This document shows positions 42,873 through 50,838 of a stretch of 64,000 bases of DNA, piece after piece. Under the pieces are notes generated by a model that worked only from the letters and a program-made list of their open reading frames with translations, did no database searches and was not told the DNA's origin. The translations under genes were made by a program, and so were the position numbers. How positions within the stretch are numbered: the stretch's first letter is position 1; every line of letters begins with the position of its first letter. The stretch is from Phycisphaerae bacterium (GTDB lineage: Bacteria > Planctomycetota > Phycisphaerae > UBA1845 > UTPLA1), in NCBI GenBank assembly GCA_035275405.1, contig DATEMU010000015.1, forward strand, positions 186,001 to 250,000. The letters are read 5' to 3'.

Positions 42873-43357
42873 TTCTGCTCTCTCGCCTGCTGAAGTACGA
42901 CGTCCCGAACCTCGCGAGATAAATAGAAGTCGATGTCTTCTACAAGACGATCCAATAATGGGCGAATCAGCGGTACAAATCCCATCGACTTGGCGCGGAG
43001 GAGGACGCCCAGCGTCCCCGTGTGCTGGAGTCCGACTTCGCGCGCCGCCTCGCGGCCAGACTTGTCATCAACGAGCAGGAGATCGGCATGTAATTCCAAG
43101 GCCAGGGCGATGGCTTCTTGCTCTCCTGGATCGATCCGTACGCGAAGGTTTAGGGGAGGTTGGGGTCGCTGGGGAGAACGGATGCGTACGAATGGATAGG
43201 GCGAGAGATCAACAGCCGGCCACTTTTCCGTCCCACGCGCCAGTTCGGCCACCACGGCGGGCGGAACGAGCACCTCTTCGAAGAGGGCGCGGAGCAAATC
43301 CACTTTTCCAAGATGCTGAAGGGCCACCAGGGGAGACGTATCGCTGACGACGATCAC
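42869..43357 (-). CDS. PIN-domain toxin (DUF3368 type)
   Basis: A 162-residue PIN-like protein: the GTG start gives VIVVSDTSPLVALQHLG, with D6 as the first metal ligand; later acidic residues are in DPGEQEAIALALE and LLLVDDKSGREAA. DUF3368 proteins are predicted RNases of toxin-antitoxin pairs. The start overlaps the stop of the UPF0175 gene by four bases (GTGA), the usual coupled arrangement. It is about 50 residues longer than the shortest PIN toxins, through a C-terminal helical extension. RNA target unknown. Confidence 0.85.
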   Translation of the reverse strand: MIVVSDTSPLVALQHLGKVDLLRALFEEVLVPPAVVAELARGTEKWPAVDLSPYPFVRIRSPQRPQPPLNLRVRIDPGEQEAIALALELHADLLLVDDKSGREAAREVGLQHTGTLGVLLRAKSMGFVPLIRPLLDRLVEDIDFYLSREVRDVVLQQAREQK

Positions 43358-43605
43358 GACCGCGGACTCAGCCGTTCGAGGGTTCTGATATCGTCCTTAA
43401 CTTCTTCGACGGAAGGGCGGAAAACCGCGATTCGGCGCTTTTGCAGCTCATTGATGAAGGCCATACGGTCCATGCCGCACAAGCGGGCCGCGGGCCAGAG
43501 CTGGAGTTTTTCCGCGTCGTAGAGTCGACAAGCGAACTCGACGAGCGCATCGTCCTCGCTTAGACCGCTCTCGTGCAGAATATCGTCAGGGATGACCAAG
43601 ACCAT
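43354..43605 (-). CDS. UPF0175-family antitoxin
   Basis: An 83-residue protein. Its N-terminal MVLVIPDDILHESGLSEDDA, the helix EFACRLYDAEKLQLWPAARL and CGMDRMAFINELQKRRI match UPF0175, a helix-turn-helix family that pairs with DUF3368 PIN toxins. It precedes and overlaps the toxin gene, so a single minus-strand transcript, probably self-repressed by the pair, is expected. No clear operator palindrome was identified upstream. Confidence 0.85.
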   Translation of the reverse strand: MVLVIPDDILHESGLSEDDALVEFACRLYDAEKLQLWPAARLCGMDRMAFINELQKRRIAVFRPSVEEVKDDIRTLERLSPRS

Positions 43606-43715
43606 TTGCCACGCAACTCCAATTCAACTTATTCTAGTCCGAGCTGGGGCGGCGTGCTACGGCGAACTTGCCCGTCCGAGAACCGGAACGTCAATAATTC
43701 ACACGAACTCAACGC

Positions 43716-45128
43716 CTAATGTCCGCCGTGGACGCCCATGCCCAGCATGGCCTCGGCGGCTTCGGCGAGGGTTTCGCTGGTGGCGGGGTGCGGGTGGATC
43801 GAGGCGCCGATGTCTTCGGCGACGGCGGCCATTTCCATTCCCAGGACCGCCTCGGCGATCAGGTCGCCGGCATGGGCTCCGACGATGCCGACGCCGAGTA
43901 GGCGGTGGGTCTTGTTGTCGAAAATCATCTTGGTGAGACCGTCCGTGCGGCCCATGGAGACGGCGCGGCCGCTGGCGGCCCAGGGGAACTTGGTCACCTT
44001 TACATCCAGCTTTTTGGCGACGGCCTCGGCCTCGGTAAGACCGCACCACGCGATCTCGGGGTCGGTATAGACGACCGCGGGGATGCAGGCGGGGTCGAAG
44101 ATGGTCGTTTTGCCGGCGATGGCCTCCACGGCCACCTTGGCCTCGCGCATGGCCTTGTGGGCGAGCATCGGCTCACAGGCGACGTCGCCGATGGCGAAGA
44201 TCCGCTTGTCGGTCGTGCGCCGCTGGGAATCGACGGTGATGAACCCCTTGGAGTCGATCTGGACCCTGGTGTTCTCCAGCCCCAGACCGGCGGAATTGGG
44301 TTTTCGGCCGACGGAAACGAGGATGCGGTCGAATTCCTCGGTCCGGTCTTTGCCTTCGAGGGCAAAAGTGACGGCGTAGGCCGAGCCGGTCTTCTTCGCA
44401 CCCTTGAGCGTCGCGGCGGTGTGGATCGCTTTCATCTGTTTGCGGAACTTGGTCAGGAGCGGCCGGACGAGATCGGCATCCGCGCCGGCGAGGACATTTT
44501 CGAGTGCCTCGACGACGGTCACCTCGCTGCCCAGTGCGGCGTAAACCTGCCCAAGTTCGAGACCGATGTAGCCGCCGCCCACGACGAGCAAGCGCTTGGG
44601 GATTTCCTGCACCTTTAGGGCGTCGGCGGCGTCCCAGTAGAAGTCGCGCGGCAGGAGCGATTCGGGCAGGGTTTTTGCGGAGGAGCCGGTGGCGACGATG
44701 CAGTGTTTGAACTTGATCCGCGAGACTTCGGCCCCCTCGATGAAGACGCTGCGGGAGTCCTCGAACTCGGCCGTGCCGTTGATGTATTCCACCTTGCGAC
44801 CGGACAGGAGCGTCTTGACGCCGCCGGAAAGTTTTTTGATGACGCTGTTCTTCCAGTCGCGGAGCCTGGTGACGTCGGTTTGCGGTTTGGAGAAGCTGAC
44901 GCCGAAATCCGCGGCATGGGCGGCCTCGCCGATGATCTTGGCGACGTGCAGGAGGGCCTTGCTGGGGATGCAGCCTTCGCGGAGGCAGACGCCGCCGGGA
45001 ACGTCGGCCTTTTCCACCAGAGCGGTTTGGATGCCATGATCCGCCGCCGCGCAGGCCGCGACATATCCGCCGGGGCCGCCCCCGATAACCAACAAATCGA
45101 CTTCCTGTGCCAAGTCACCAACGACCAT
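43716..45128 (-). CDS. lpd: Dihydrolipoyl dehydrogenase (E3)
   Basis: A 470-residue FAD disulfide oxidoreductase. FAD-binding GGGPGG is near residues 16-21 (LLVIGGGPGGYVAACAAADH), the redox pair is C48/C53 (GGVCLREGCIPSKALL), NAD-binding VVGGGYIGLELGQVYAALG is in the middle, and the catalytic His is in IHPHPATSETLAEA near the C-terminus. It reoxidises dihydrolipoamide of pyruvate or 2-oxoglutarate dehydrogenase or the glycine cleavage system. E1 and E2 genes are not nearby. A family-A REP-like element lies just upstream. Confidence 0.95.
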   Translation of the reverse strand: MVVGDLAQEVDLLVIGGGPGGYVAACAAADHGIQTALVEKADVPGGVCLREGCIPSKALLHVAKIIGEAAHAADFGVSFSKPQTDVTRLRDWKNSVIKKLSGGVKTLLSGRKVEYINGTAEFEDSRSVFIEGAEVSRIKFKHCIVATGSSAKTLPESLLPRDFYWDAADALKVQEIPKRLLVVGGGYIGLELGQVYAALGSEVTVVEALENVLAGADADLVRPLLTKFRKQMKAIHTAATLKGAKKTGSAYAVTFALEGKDRTEEFDRILVSVGRKPNSAGLGLENTRVQIDSKGFITVDSQRRTTDKRIFAIGDVACEPMLAHKAMREAKVAVEAIAGKTTIFDPACIPAVVYTDPEIAWCGLTEAEAVAKKLDVKVTKFPWAASGRAVSMGRTDGLTKMIFDNKTHRLLGVGIVGAHAGDLIAEAVLGMEMAAVAEDIGASIHPHPATSETLAEAAEAMLGMGVHGGH

Positions 45129-45243
45129 GCTAAAAACCTCTCTTGAATGCCAAACCTCGTTGTGCTGCTTCGGGGGGCGATTCTAGGGTGATTAGGATTA
45201 GGATGCTATGTGCCAAGGAAGGCGAGGCTGTGCGGTTGACAAG

Positions 45244-45275
45244 CCACGGCCTGGCTGCTGCCAGACCGTGCCGCC
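45244..45275 (+). repeat. REP-like palindromic element, family A, copy 2
   Basis: The stem CACGG-c-CTGGC-tgct-GCCAG-a-CCGTG (45245-45270) is identical to copy 1 at 2162-2187, including loop and mismatch; the flank CCGCCCG differs by one base. It lies between lpd and the cation-efflux gene. Confidence 0.75.
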
Positions 45276-45285
45276 CGAAACACGC

Positions 45286-46272
45286 TCAGTGGATGAACTC
45301 GCGTTCGTCCGGGGAGGCGTCGTGGGTTCGGACTTTGGGCTGGCCGGCCATCCATTGCTCGTGATTGCGGTCGGCGGTGTTGAGCGGCTCAAGATGCACC
45401 ATCGTCCGCGTGGTTGGCCACTTTTCCGCGATCGCCGCCTCGATTTCGTGGCCCAATGCGTGGGCGCTGGCGACGGTGGTCTCCGGCGCGACGACGAGAT
45501 GCATTTCCAGGTGTCGTTCGGCCCCGGATTGCCTGGTCCGGACGCCATGAACCTCCAGGAATCGATCGCTGAACCGCTCGATGATCCGGCCCAATTCGTC
45601 GAGTTCGTTCGCGGGCAGCGCGGCGTCGGTGAATTGGCGGATGACCTCTCGAAAGATGTGCCCCGAAATCCAGACGAGGCAGATCGCGACGGCAAGAGCC
45701 AGAATGGTGTCCGTGATGGGCCAGTCACCGATCGCGCCGATGAGCAGGCCCACGCCAAGGCCGCCGGTGATATAGATGTGCGTCTGAAGATGCAGGGCTT
45801 CAGCGAGCAGGGCCGGCGACTTCGTGGCCCGGGCCTCACGCATCAGGTAGAGCGAGACGACGAGGTAGAAGACGGCCGCCGCGCCCATCGCCACGCAGAC
45901 GTAAAGCGGAATCTGTTCAGGCGCTTCGCCGCGCAAGAGACGGCCGATGGCCCGCCAGGCGATTCCTCCCGCGGCCACCAGCACGAAGGATCCCTCGACG
46001 GTCGCGCCCAAGGCCTCGAATTTGCCATGACCAAATTGGTGAGATCGGTCAGCAGGCCGCGCGGCGATCAACACGGCGACGAGGACGACGATGGAATCCA
46101 CGCCGTCGAGCAGGGTATGGATCCCTTCCGCGATGAGGCTCTCCAGGCCGAGGATCCAACCGAGTGCGGCCTCGATGACGCCGACGGAAAAGCTCGCGGC
46201 AATGGCAATCCGAACGGCGCGAACCCGTCGCCGGGTCTCCTGCTGGACGGGTGCAAGGGAAGTGTCGGGCAT
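45286..46272 (-). CDS. Cation diffusion facilitator (CDF) metal exporter
   Basis: A 328-residue inner-membrane transporter with about six hydrophobic segments and a C-terminal cytoplasmic domain (~residues 225-320). Typical features are LIAEGIHTLLDGVDS in TM2, HQFGHGKFEALGA after it, and ALHLQTHIYITGGLGVGLL in TM5, where His residues take the place of the usual HxxxD pair. It probably exchanges Zn2+, Fe2+ or Co2+ for protons; the metal cannot be set. The start MPDTSLAPVQQETRRR is chosen; an in-frame start at 46341 would add 23 polar residues. Confidence 0.88.
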   Translation of the reverse strand: MPDTSLAPVQQETRRRVRAVRIAIAASFSVGVIEAALGWILGLESLIAEGIHTLLDGVDSIVVLVAVLIAARPADRSHQFGHGKFEALGATVEGSFVLVAAGGIAWRAIGRLLRGEAPEQIPLYVCVAMGAAAVFYLVVSLYLMREARATKSPALLAEALHLQTHIYITGGLGVGLLIGAIGDWPITDTILALAVAICLVWISGHIFREVIRQFTDAALPANELDELGRIIERFSDRFLEVHGVRTRQSGAERHLEMHLVVAPETTVASAHALGHEIEAAIAEKWPTTRTMVHLEPLNTADRNHEQWMAGQPKVRTHDASPDEREFIH

Positions 46273-46473
46273 GGGGCCGTTCGCCTCGCCCAGTCGAGTC
46301 TTCGACTCGACCGATCTTCGACCGGGGGCGGAATATGGCACGGGCGCTTGGGCCGCGGCCTGAAACGACGTTACAGTTACCGGCGAGTCGCATCGCGACG
46401 GAGCAGCGATTATAGTCGGACCGTTCGGCTCGGATAGGAATCGCCGATTCGCCGGAAGCAGCCCTGGGCGTTC

Positions 46474-47469
46474 ATGGCCTCACCGCTCGCCACCGTCATC
46501 ATCCCCAATTATAACGGCCGCCGGTTTCTACCCAATCTCCTGGAGTCTCTCGCCGCTCAGCGTGGCGTCGAGTCCACGATCATCATCGTGGATGACGTCT
46601 CCACCGATGATAGCGTCGAATACGTGCAAGGCCGGTGGCCGGCCGTTCAACTGATCCGCCACGTTGAAAATGTCGGTTTCGCGGCGAGTTGCAACGCCGG
46701 CATTCGTGCCGCGACGACGCCCTTCGTCGTGCTGCTCAATAACGACACGCACGTTGAGGCGAATTGGCTGGCCGAGGGTCTGCGGCCGTTTGACGAGCCC
46801 GATGTCGGCTCGGTCGCCTCGCTGGCGCTGCTCGCCGAGCCGCCGCACTTGATTGACACGGCGGGAGACGTGTACAGCGTGGCGGGCGGGGCGGTCAAGC
46901 GAAAGCACTTGTGCCCGCGCGAGGACAGCCCTGAATCGGAATCGGCGCCTTTTTCACCTTCTGGGGTGTCGGCGTTTTATCGGCGGGACGCGCTGGAAAA
47001 AACGGGTCTGCTCGATGAACGGTTCGAGAGCTATTACGAAGATGTCGATCTGGGGTTCCGCATGGCGTGGGCGGGGTATCGGTGCGTCTTCGCGCCGGGG
47101 TCGGTCTGTTATCACCACTTAAGTGCATCGTACCATCCGCGAAGCTGGAGGTATCACTACAACTCGGCTCGAAATGCGGAGATCGTCTGGTGGAGCCACA
47201 TGCCTCGCCGCGTCCGCTTTCTGCCGGCGCACCTGGTGTTTCTGGCGATGCAGGTCATGCATAAGACGTGGCAGGGCGTGGGTCCGGCGTATGTGGCGGG
47301 AAAGCTCGGGGCGCTGGGGCATTGGGGTCATGTCCTGCACAAGCGGCGGGAATCCGTGGGCCGCGCGCAGGTCTCGACATCGAAGATTGAGGAACAGTTG
47401 GTGCGCGATTGGTGGAAGCTGCACGTGCGCTCGCGCGGATCTACATCGAATCCCACAGGTGGCGCGTGA
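46474..47469 (+). CDS. Family 2 glycosyltransferase
   Basis: A 331-residue GT-A enzyme, rhamnosyltransferase-like. VTVIIPNYNGRRFLPNLLESL-type strand (residues ~7-26), VDDVSTDDSVEYV (~39-51), the DxD-like LLNNDTHVEANW (~91), and ESYYEDVDLGFRMAWAGYR with the catalytic-base region (~190) are seen. It transfers a nucleotide-sugar residue to a surface glycan; no membrane segment is evident. The stop overlaps the GTG of a second GT2 (GTGA), so the two are translated together. Sugar and acceptor unknown. Confidence 0.9.
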   Translation: MASPLATVIIPNYNGRRFLPNLLESLAAQRGVESTIIIVDDVSTDDSVEYVQGRWPAVQLIRHVENVGFAASCNAGIRAATTPFVVLLNNDTHVEANWLAEGLRPFDEPDVGSVASLALLAEPPHLIDTAGDVYSVAGGAVKRKHLCPREDSPESESAPFSPSGVSAFYRRDALEKTGLLDERFESYYEDVDLGFRMAWAGYRCVFAPGSVCYHHLSASYHPRSWRYHYNSARNAEIVWWSHMPRRVRFLPAHLVFLAMQVMHKTWQGVGPAYVAGKLGALGHWGHVLHKRRESVGRAQVSTSKIEEQLVRDWWKLHVRSRGSTSNPTGGA

Positions 47470-48254
47470 TCAGCATCCTTACGGTGAATTATCATTCGTC
47501 GGCGGACGTGGGGGTGTTGGCGGAGTCACTGCGCAAGCACCCTTCGCGCGGGCCGATGCAGCTTGTCGTCACCAATAATTCGCCGGACGATTCGATCGGG
47601 CTGGTGGGGGACGAACGCCTATCCATTGACATCGCGGATTCGGTGAATCGCGGGTTCGCGGCCGGGATCAACTTGGCCTTTCAGCGGTCACAGGGCCAAT
47701 ACGTCATGATCGCGAACCCGGATGTACAAGTGACCGCGGGAGCCATGGACGCGGCCATCGACCTGTTAGTCGCGGATCGGACGACGGGCGTGGTCCTGCC
47801 GCTTATGCGCAATATCGACGGCCAAGTCCAGCGTTCCGCTCGGCAGTTTTATACCTGGCCGGTCGCACTCTTTGCGCGCTCGCCGCTGCGGTGGCTGGGC
47901 ATCCGGCCCGCGTTTTTTCGCCGGTACCTTTGCGAAGACCTGCCGTTGGATGTTCCGACGACCGTGGATTGGGGCCTGGGCGGCGCGATGTTTCTGCGGC
48001 GCGAGGATTGCGAATCCGACGGGGTCTTCGATGAACGTTTTTTTCTCTACTTCGAGGACGTCGACCTTTGCTATCGCACGTGGCTCCGCGGTCAGCGCGT
48101 GATGTATTGCCCGCGGATCGAGTGTATTCATGCCCACCGGCGGTCCAGCCGCAATCCCTTTACGCTCGCCGGGTGGCATCACTTGCGGAGTTTTTTGGCT
48201 TTTCGAAAGAAATACGGTGGGCTGCCGCAGCGTCCGGTCCCTCAAACTACCTGA
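47466..48254 (+). CDS. Family 2 glycosyltransferase, second copy
   Basis: A 262-residue GT-A enzyme. The GTG start gives VISILTVNYHSSADVGVLAE. It has FAAGINLAFQRSQGQYVMIANPDVQVTAG (split NP-D motif near residue 80), GGAMFLRREDC and ERFFLYFEDVDLCYRTWLRG (~195). It is related to, but shorter than, its upstream partner, suggesting two successive sugar additions (inference). It is coupled by GTGA overlap and converges with the Maf/CgeB-like gene, overlapping its 3' end by 13 bases. Confidence 0.9.
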   Translation: MISILTVNYHSSADVGVLAESLRKHPSRGPMQLVVTNNSPDDSIGLVGDERLSIDIADSVNRGFAAGINLAFQRSQGQYVMIANPDVQVTAGAMDAAIDLLVADRTTGVVLPLMRNIDGQVQRSARQFYTWPVALFARSPLRWLGIRPAFFRRYLCEDLPLDVPTTVDWGLGGAMFLRREDCESDGVFDERFFLYFEDVDLCYRTWLRGQRVMYCPRIECIHAHRRSSRNPFTLAGWHHLRSFLAFRKKYGGLPQRPVPQTT

Positions 48255-50023
48255 CAAAACCTCGCAATGGCTTGCAGCCGGTGCGCCCAGGTATGGCGTT
48301 CGTTCATGATTCTCGAGACTTGAAGGGTGCTCTCAGGCGCGTCACGGCCGTTCAGCAGTTTCAACAATTCGGCGCGCGAAGCGAAGGAAATCTTGAAAGG
48401 GTCCAGATCCGTCAGTGGCGGGGGAACGCCGCCCACGCAGCGATGGAAACAGCGAAGCCCCGCGGCGAGGCCATCCAGCAGAGGCTCCCAGGGTCCCGCA
48501 ATGGAATCGAATCCGATCATCGTTCGGTAGCGAGACAATGTTTCCTTGACATCCGGCGGCGCGGGCCAAGAACCGCAGTGATGTTTCGCAAACGCCGGGT
48601 CGTTTTCCCATCCGGCCCCGTACAGGTCGAATTTACCGATCTTGGCGTGGAGAAACTCCAGAAATTTTGTGCGAATAACGGCCGGCGCCAGGCGGCGCTG
48701 AATCCGCTCGATCAAGCCCGCGCGGACGTCGTCGCTGGTCAGTGTGATTTTGGCCTGCCTTTCGGCGGCCAACAGGACTTCCGCCACACGTTGATCGTGA
48801 TACTCATCACATTGGTTCGCCACGATTCCCGCGGCGAACTCCCAGAGGCGGCGATGCGAAGGCAGGTGCAGACCGGCGGCTTCGGCGGACGCGTCGATGC
48901 GATCGGCGACGACCATCAGGCGCTCGGTCTTCGCCGCCTCGCCCGCATTCTCAACGGTGAGGCCCGATTGTGCTGCGGGAGGAACCAATAGGACAGCCTC
49001 CCTGGAAACGCCGGCTTCCAACGCCTGCCGTTGCTGTAGTTCATTCACCACTCCCAAGCGCACATTTGGTCCAAGCCGGCCCAGCCATTCCTTCGACAGA
49101 GGCCCTCCGTGTGTGCAAAAGACGATCGCCTCTTCTTCGGGCAAAGGGTAGGGCATCATCGACGGGCTCACATCGAGCAAAAGGCACATCGTCGGGGAAA
49201 GCTCTCCCAAGGCCCGGCGAATGCCGAGAGGATGGACCCTGGCAGGGTGGTCGAGAACAAAGGCCTCGGCCCGCCATCCTAGCGATTCGGCGGCCGACGA
49301 AAGCACCTGTGCCCCGCGACGTATTCGAGCATCGACGACGGTGGAGAGGATGGCCAGGCGGGGCGGGGCCGGCGCGTTGGTGGATACCGGTTTGCGAGCG
49401 AGGCACGTGGTCAAACCGCCGGCGCGCTGAGCGGCGAGTCGGACGTTCATTTCCGTGAGGCGTTGGCTGATCTCGGTGATTTGTGGCCGGTCGAACCACG
49501 GCCAGGAGAGAATTCTCTGCGGCTCCCGGTATCCGTCGTTCTCGGTAAGGAATCGCTCCAAGTCCTGCCAGGCCGTTGCTCCGATGAAAAGGAGCAGCCG
49601 CCCTTCGCGAATCTCCCGCGAGAAATCGTAGAGCCGCAGCACACAGACGGTGCTCCACTCGCAATCATCGACCACCATGACCGCCTGGTGCGGGGCGAGT
49701 CGGGCGAAGAGGAGTTGCGCCTCGGCCCCCTGGCCGAATCCGGCAAGCAGGATATTTCCGTCGCCGGGTTGAAAGGCATCTACCAATGCCGCCGCGCGAA
49801 TGTTCGGCATCGTGGTGCGGCCCAGCCAGTGCGAGCGTTCGTCCGTGTCGGTCCAAGTGAAGGTCGACGCGCCATCTCGCGATTTCGCTGGTGTGAGCGT
49901 CCGCGGTCCCCGTGCATCCTCGATCAGCACGGCTGCGGTCGGGTGACGCTTGCGCAGCGCGGCAAGATTAATCTCCAAATTGGCAGTATCAGGCGGTGCG
50001 GCGGATGAGGGCGCGGCGGTCAA
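48242..50023 (-). CDS. Maf/CgeB-like glycosyltransferase-family protein
   Basis: A 593-residue cytoplasmic protein. Residues ~17-160 (NLAALRKRHPTAAVLIEDAR, NILLAGFGQGAEAQLLFARL, VMVVDDCEWSTVCVLRLYDF) resemble the N-terminal part of motility-associated (Maf) flagellin glycosyltransferases. The C-terminal ~230 residues (KFLEFLHAKIGKFDLYGAGW, YRTMIGFDSIAGPWEPLLDG) resemble the CgeB/DUF3880 glycosyltransferase group. Start TTG at 50023 is retained because the N-terminal helix agrees with the family; its ribosome site is poor. Position beside two GT2 genes supports a glycan role. Family assignment is from pattern and moderate in certainty. Confidence 0.6.
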   Translation of the reverse strand: MTAAPSSAAPPDTANLEINLAALRKRHPTAAVLIEDARGPRTLTPAKSRDGASTFTWTDTDERSHWLGRTTMPNIRAAALVDAFQPGDGNILLAGFGQGAEAQLLFARLAPHQAVMVVDDCEWSTVCVLRLYDFSREIREGRLLLFIGATAWQDLERFLTENDGYREPQRILSWPWFDRPQITEISQRLTEMNVRLAAQRAGGLTTCLARKPVSTNAPAPPRLAILSTVVDARIRRGAQVLSSAAESLGWRAEAFVLDHPARVHPLGIRRALGELSPTMCLLLDVSPSMMPYPLPEEEAIVFCTHGGPLSKEWLGRLGPNVRLGVVNELQQRQALEAGVSREAVLLVPPAAQSGLTVENAGEAAKTERLMVVADRIDASAEAAGLHLPSHRRLWEFAAGIVANQCDEYHDQRVAEVLLAAERQAKITLTSDDVRAGLIERIQRRLAPAVIRTKFLEFLHAKIGKFDLYGAGWENDPAFAKHHCGSWPAPPDVKETLSRYRTMIGFDSIAGPWEPLLDGLAAGLRCFHRCVGGVPPPLTDLDPFKISFASRAELLKLLNGRDAPESTLQVSRIMNERHTWAHRLQAIARFCQVV

Positions 50024-50038
50024 GAAAATTGTCCCGGC

Positions 50039-50197
50039 CTATTGCAGCGATCCAAACCACCGATTGGCGGCGATCGCGGCGAGGAGGGCGATCCATGCCG
50101 TGTAGATCAAGCCCACGAGAATGACCTGACCGCGCGTGACTCGCGGGGCCAGTTCCTTCTCCCAGGCTCGATCGTCCTCCTTGACCGCTGTGTTCAC
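50039..50197 (-). CDS. Small single-pass membrane protein (52 residues)
   Basis: The GTG start gives VNTAVKEDDRAWEKELAPRV, then the hydrophobic VILVGLIYTAWIALLAAIAA and a short tail NRWFGSLQ. A charged cytoplasmic N-terminus followed by one membrane helix is clear. It fits exactly in the gap between the Minf_1886 gene (stop at 50204) and the Maf/CgeB-like start (50023), all on the minus strand, so it is likely cotranscribed. A CGGAG lies about nine bases upstream. Function unknown. Confidence 0.65.
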   Translation of the reverse strand: MNTAVKEDDRAWEKELAPRVTRGQVILVGLIYTAWIALLAAIAANRWFGSLQ

Positions 50198-50203
50198 GGT
50201 GGG

Positions 50204-50770
50204 TTACTCCGACTTTTCAGCTTTCGCAGGCTGCCTGGATAAGTCGATCTTGTAGGACTGGACGAAGGCCGTTTCGAAATCGAATACGTTATCGAAGTCG
50301 CGGATATCGTCTTCCGGCTGTTTCTGCAAGAGCCCGTGATCGACCAGGGCGAAGACCATTCTGCCGAAATCCTTGGTCGAGCGGATACCCCAATGCCTCA
50401 GCACGACCGGCGCGAGCAAGCCCCATTGGTCGAGCGCCAAATCCCGCAGTCCCCAGCACAGATCCTCACCGTCCACGTGGAGATTGAGGCGCTGCGTCGC
50501 GGCCTTGATGCTGCCCGATTCTTCGATGAACTTGGCCACGAATCGCGGGACGTTTTTCCTCCGCAGGAGCGCCGGCAATTCGGAAAGCTGCGCCCCTTCT
50601 GATTCCAACCACTCGATGACCTTGCGCACCGACTTGGCGATCTGGCCGTGCGTCTTTTGTACGGTGACGTCCAGGCCCTGGCGCAGGAACTCGTAGGCTT
50701 CCGGTCGATATTTTCCCAACCGATCAGCTATGGCCTCGATCGGGTTTTGAGTCGTTTGTGACACGCTCAT
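50204..50770 (-). CDS. Minf_1886 family protein
   Basis: A 188-residue protein. It opens with YRPEAYEFLRQGLDVTVQKT, and its core HVDGEDLCWGLRDLALDQWG, VVLRHWGIRSTKDFGRMVFA and DFDNVFDFETAF matches the Minf_1886 family, known from Verrucomicrobia, Planctomycetes and relatives and without an assigned function. Between the two parts is an insert of ~60 residues (GQIAKSVRKVIEWLESEGAQ onward) not expected in the minimal family. It is followed directly by a small membrane protein gene. Confidence 0.8.
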   Translation of the reverse strand: MSVSQTTQNPIEAIADRLGKYRPEAYEFLRQGLDVTVQKTHGQIAKSVRKVIEWLESEGAQLSELPALLRRKNVPRFVAKFIEESGSIKAATQRLNLHVDGEDLCWGLRDLALDQWGLLAPVVLRHWGIRSTKDFGRMVFALVDHGLLQKQPEDDIRDFDNVFDFETAFVQSYKIDLSRQPAKAEKSE

Positions 50771-50838
50771 CCAGCACCACCCCCGGCGATCTCGTCGCCC
50801 GCTCTCGTATGCAATAATGATAGCATCTTTGCCCTGTC

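Noticed and set aside
46318-46345. TGGCACGGGCGCTTGG as a second sigma54 promoter before the GT2 genes
   Set aside because: The -12 element is shifted by one base and lacks the conserved GC of TTGC.
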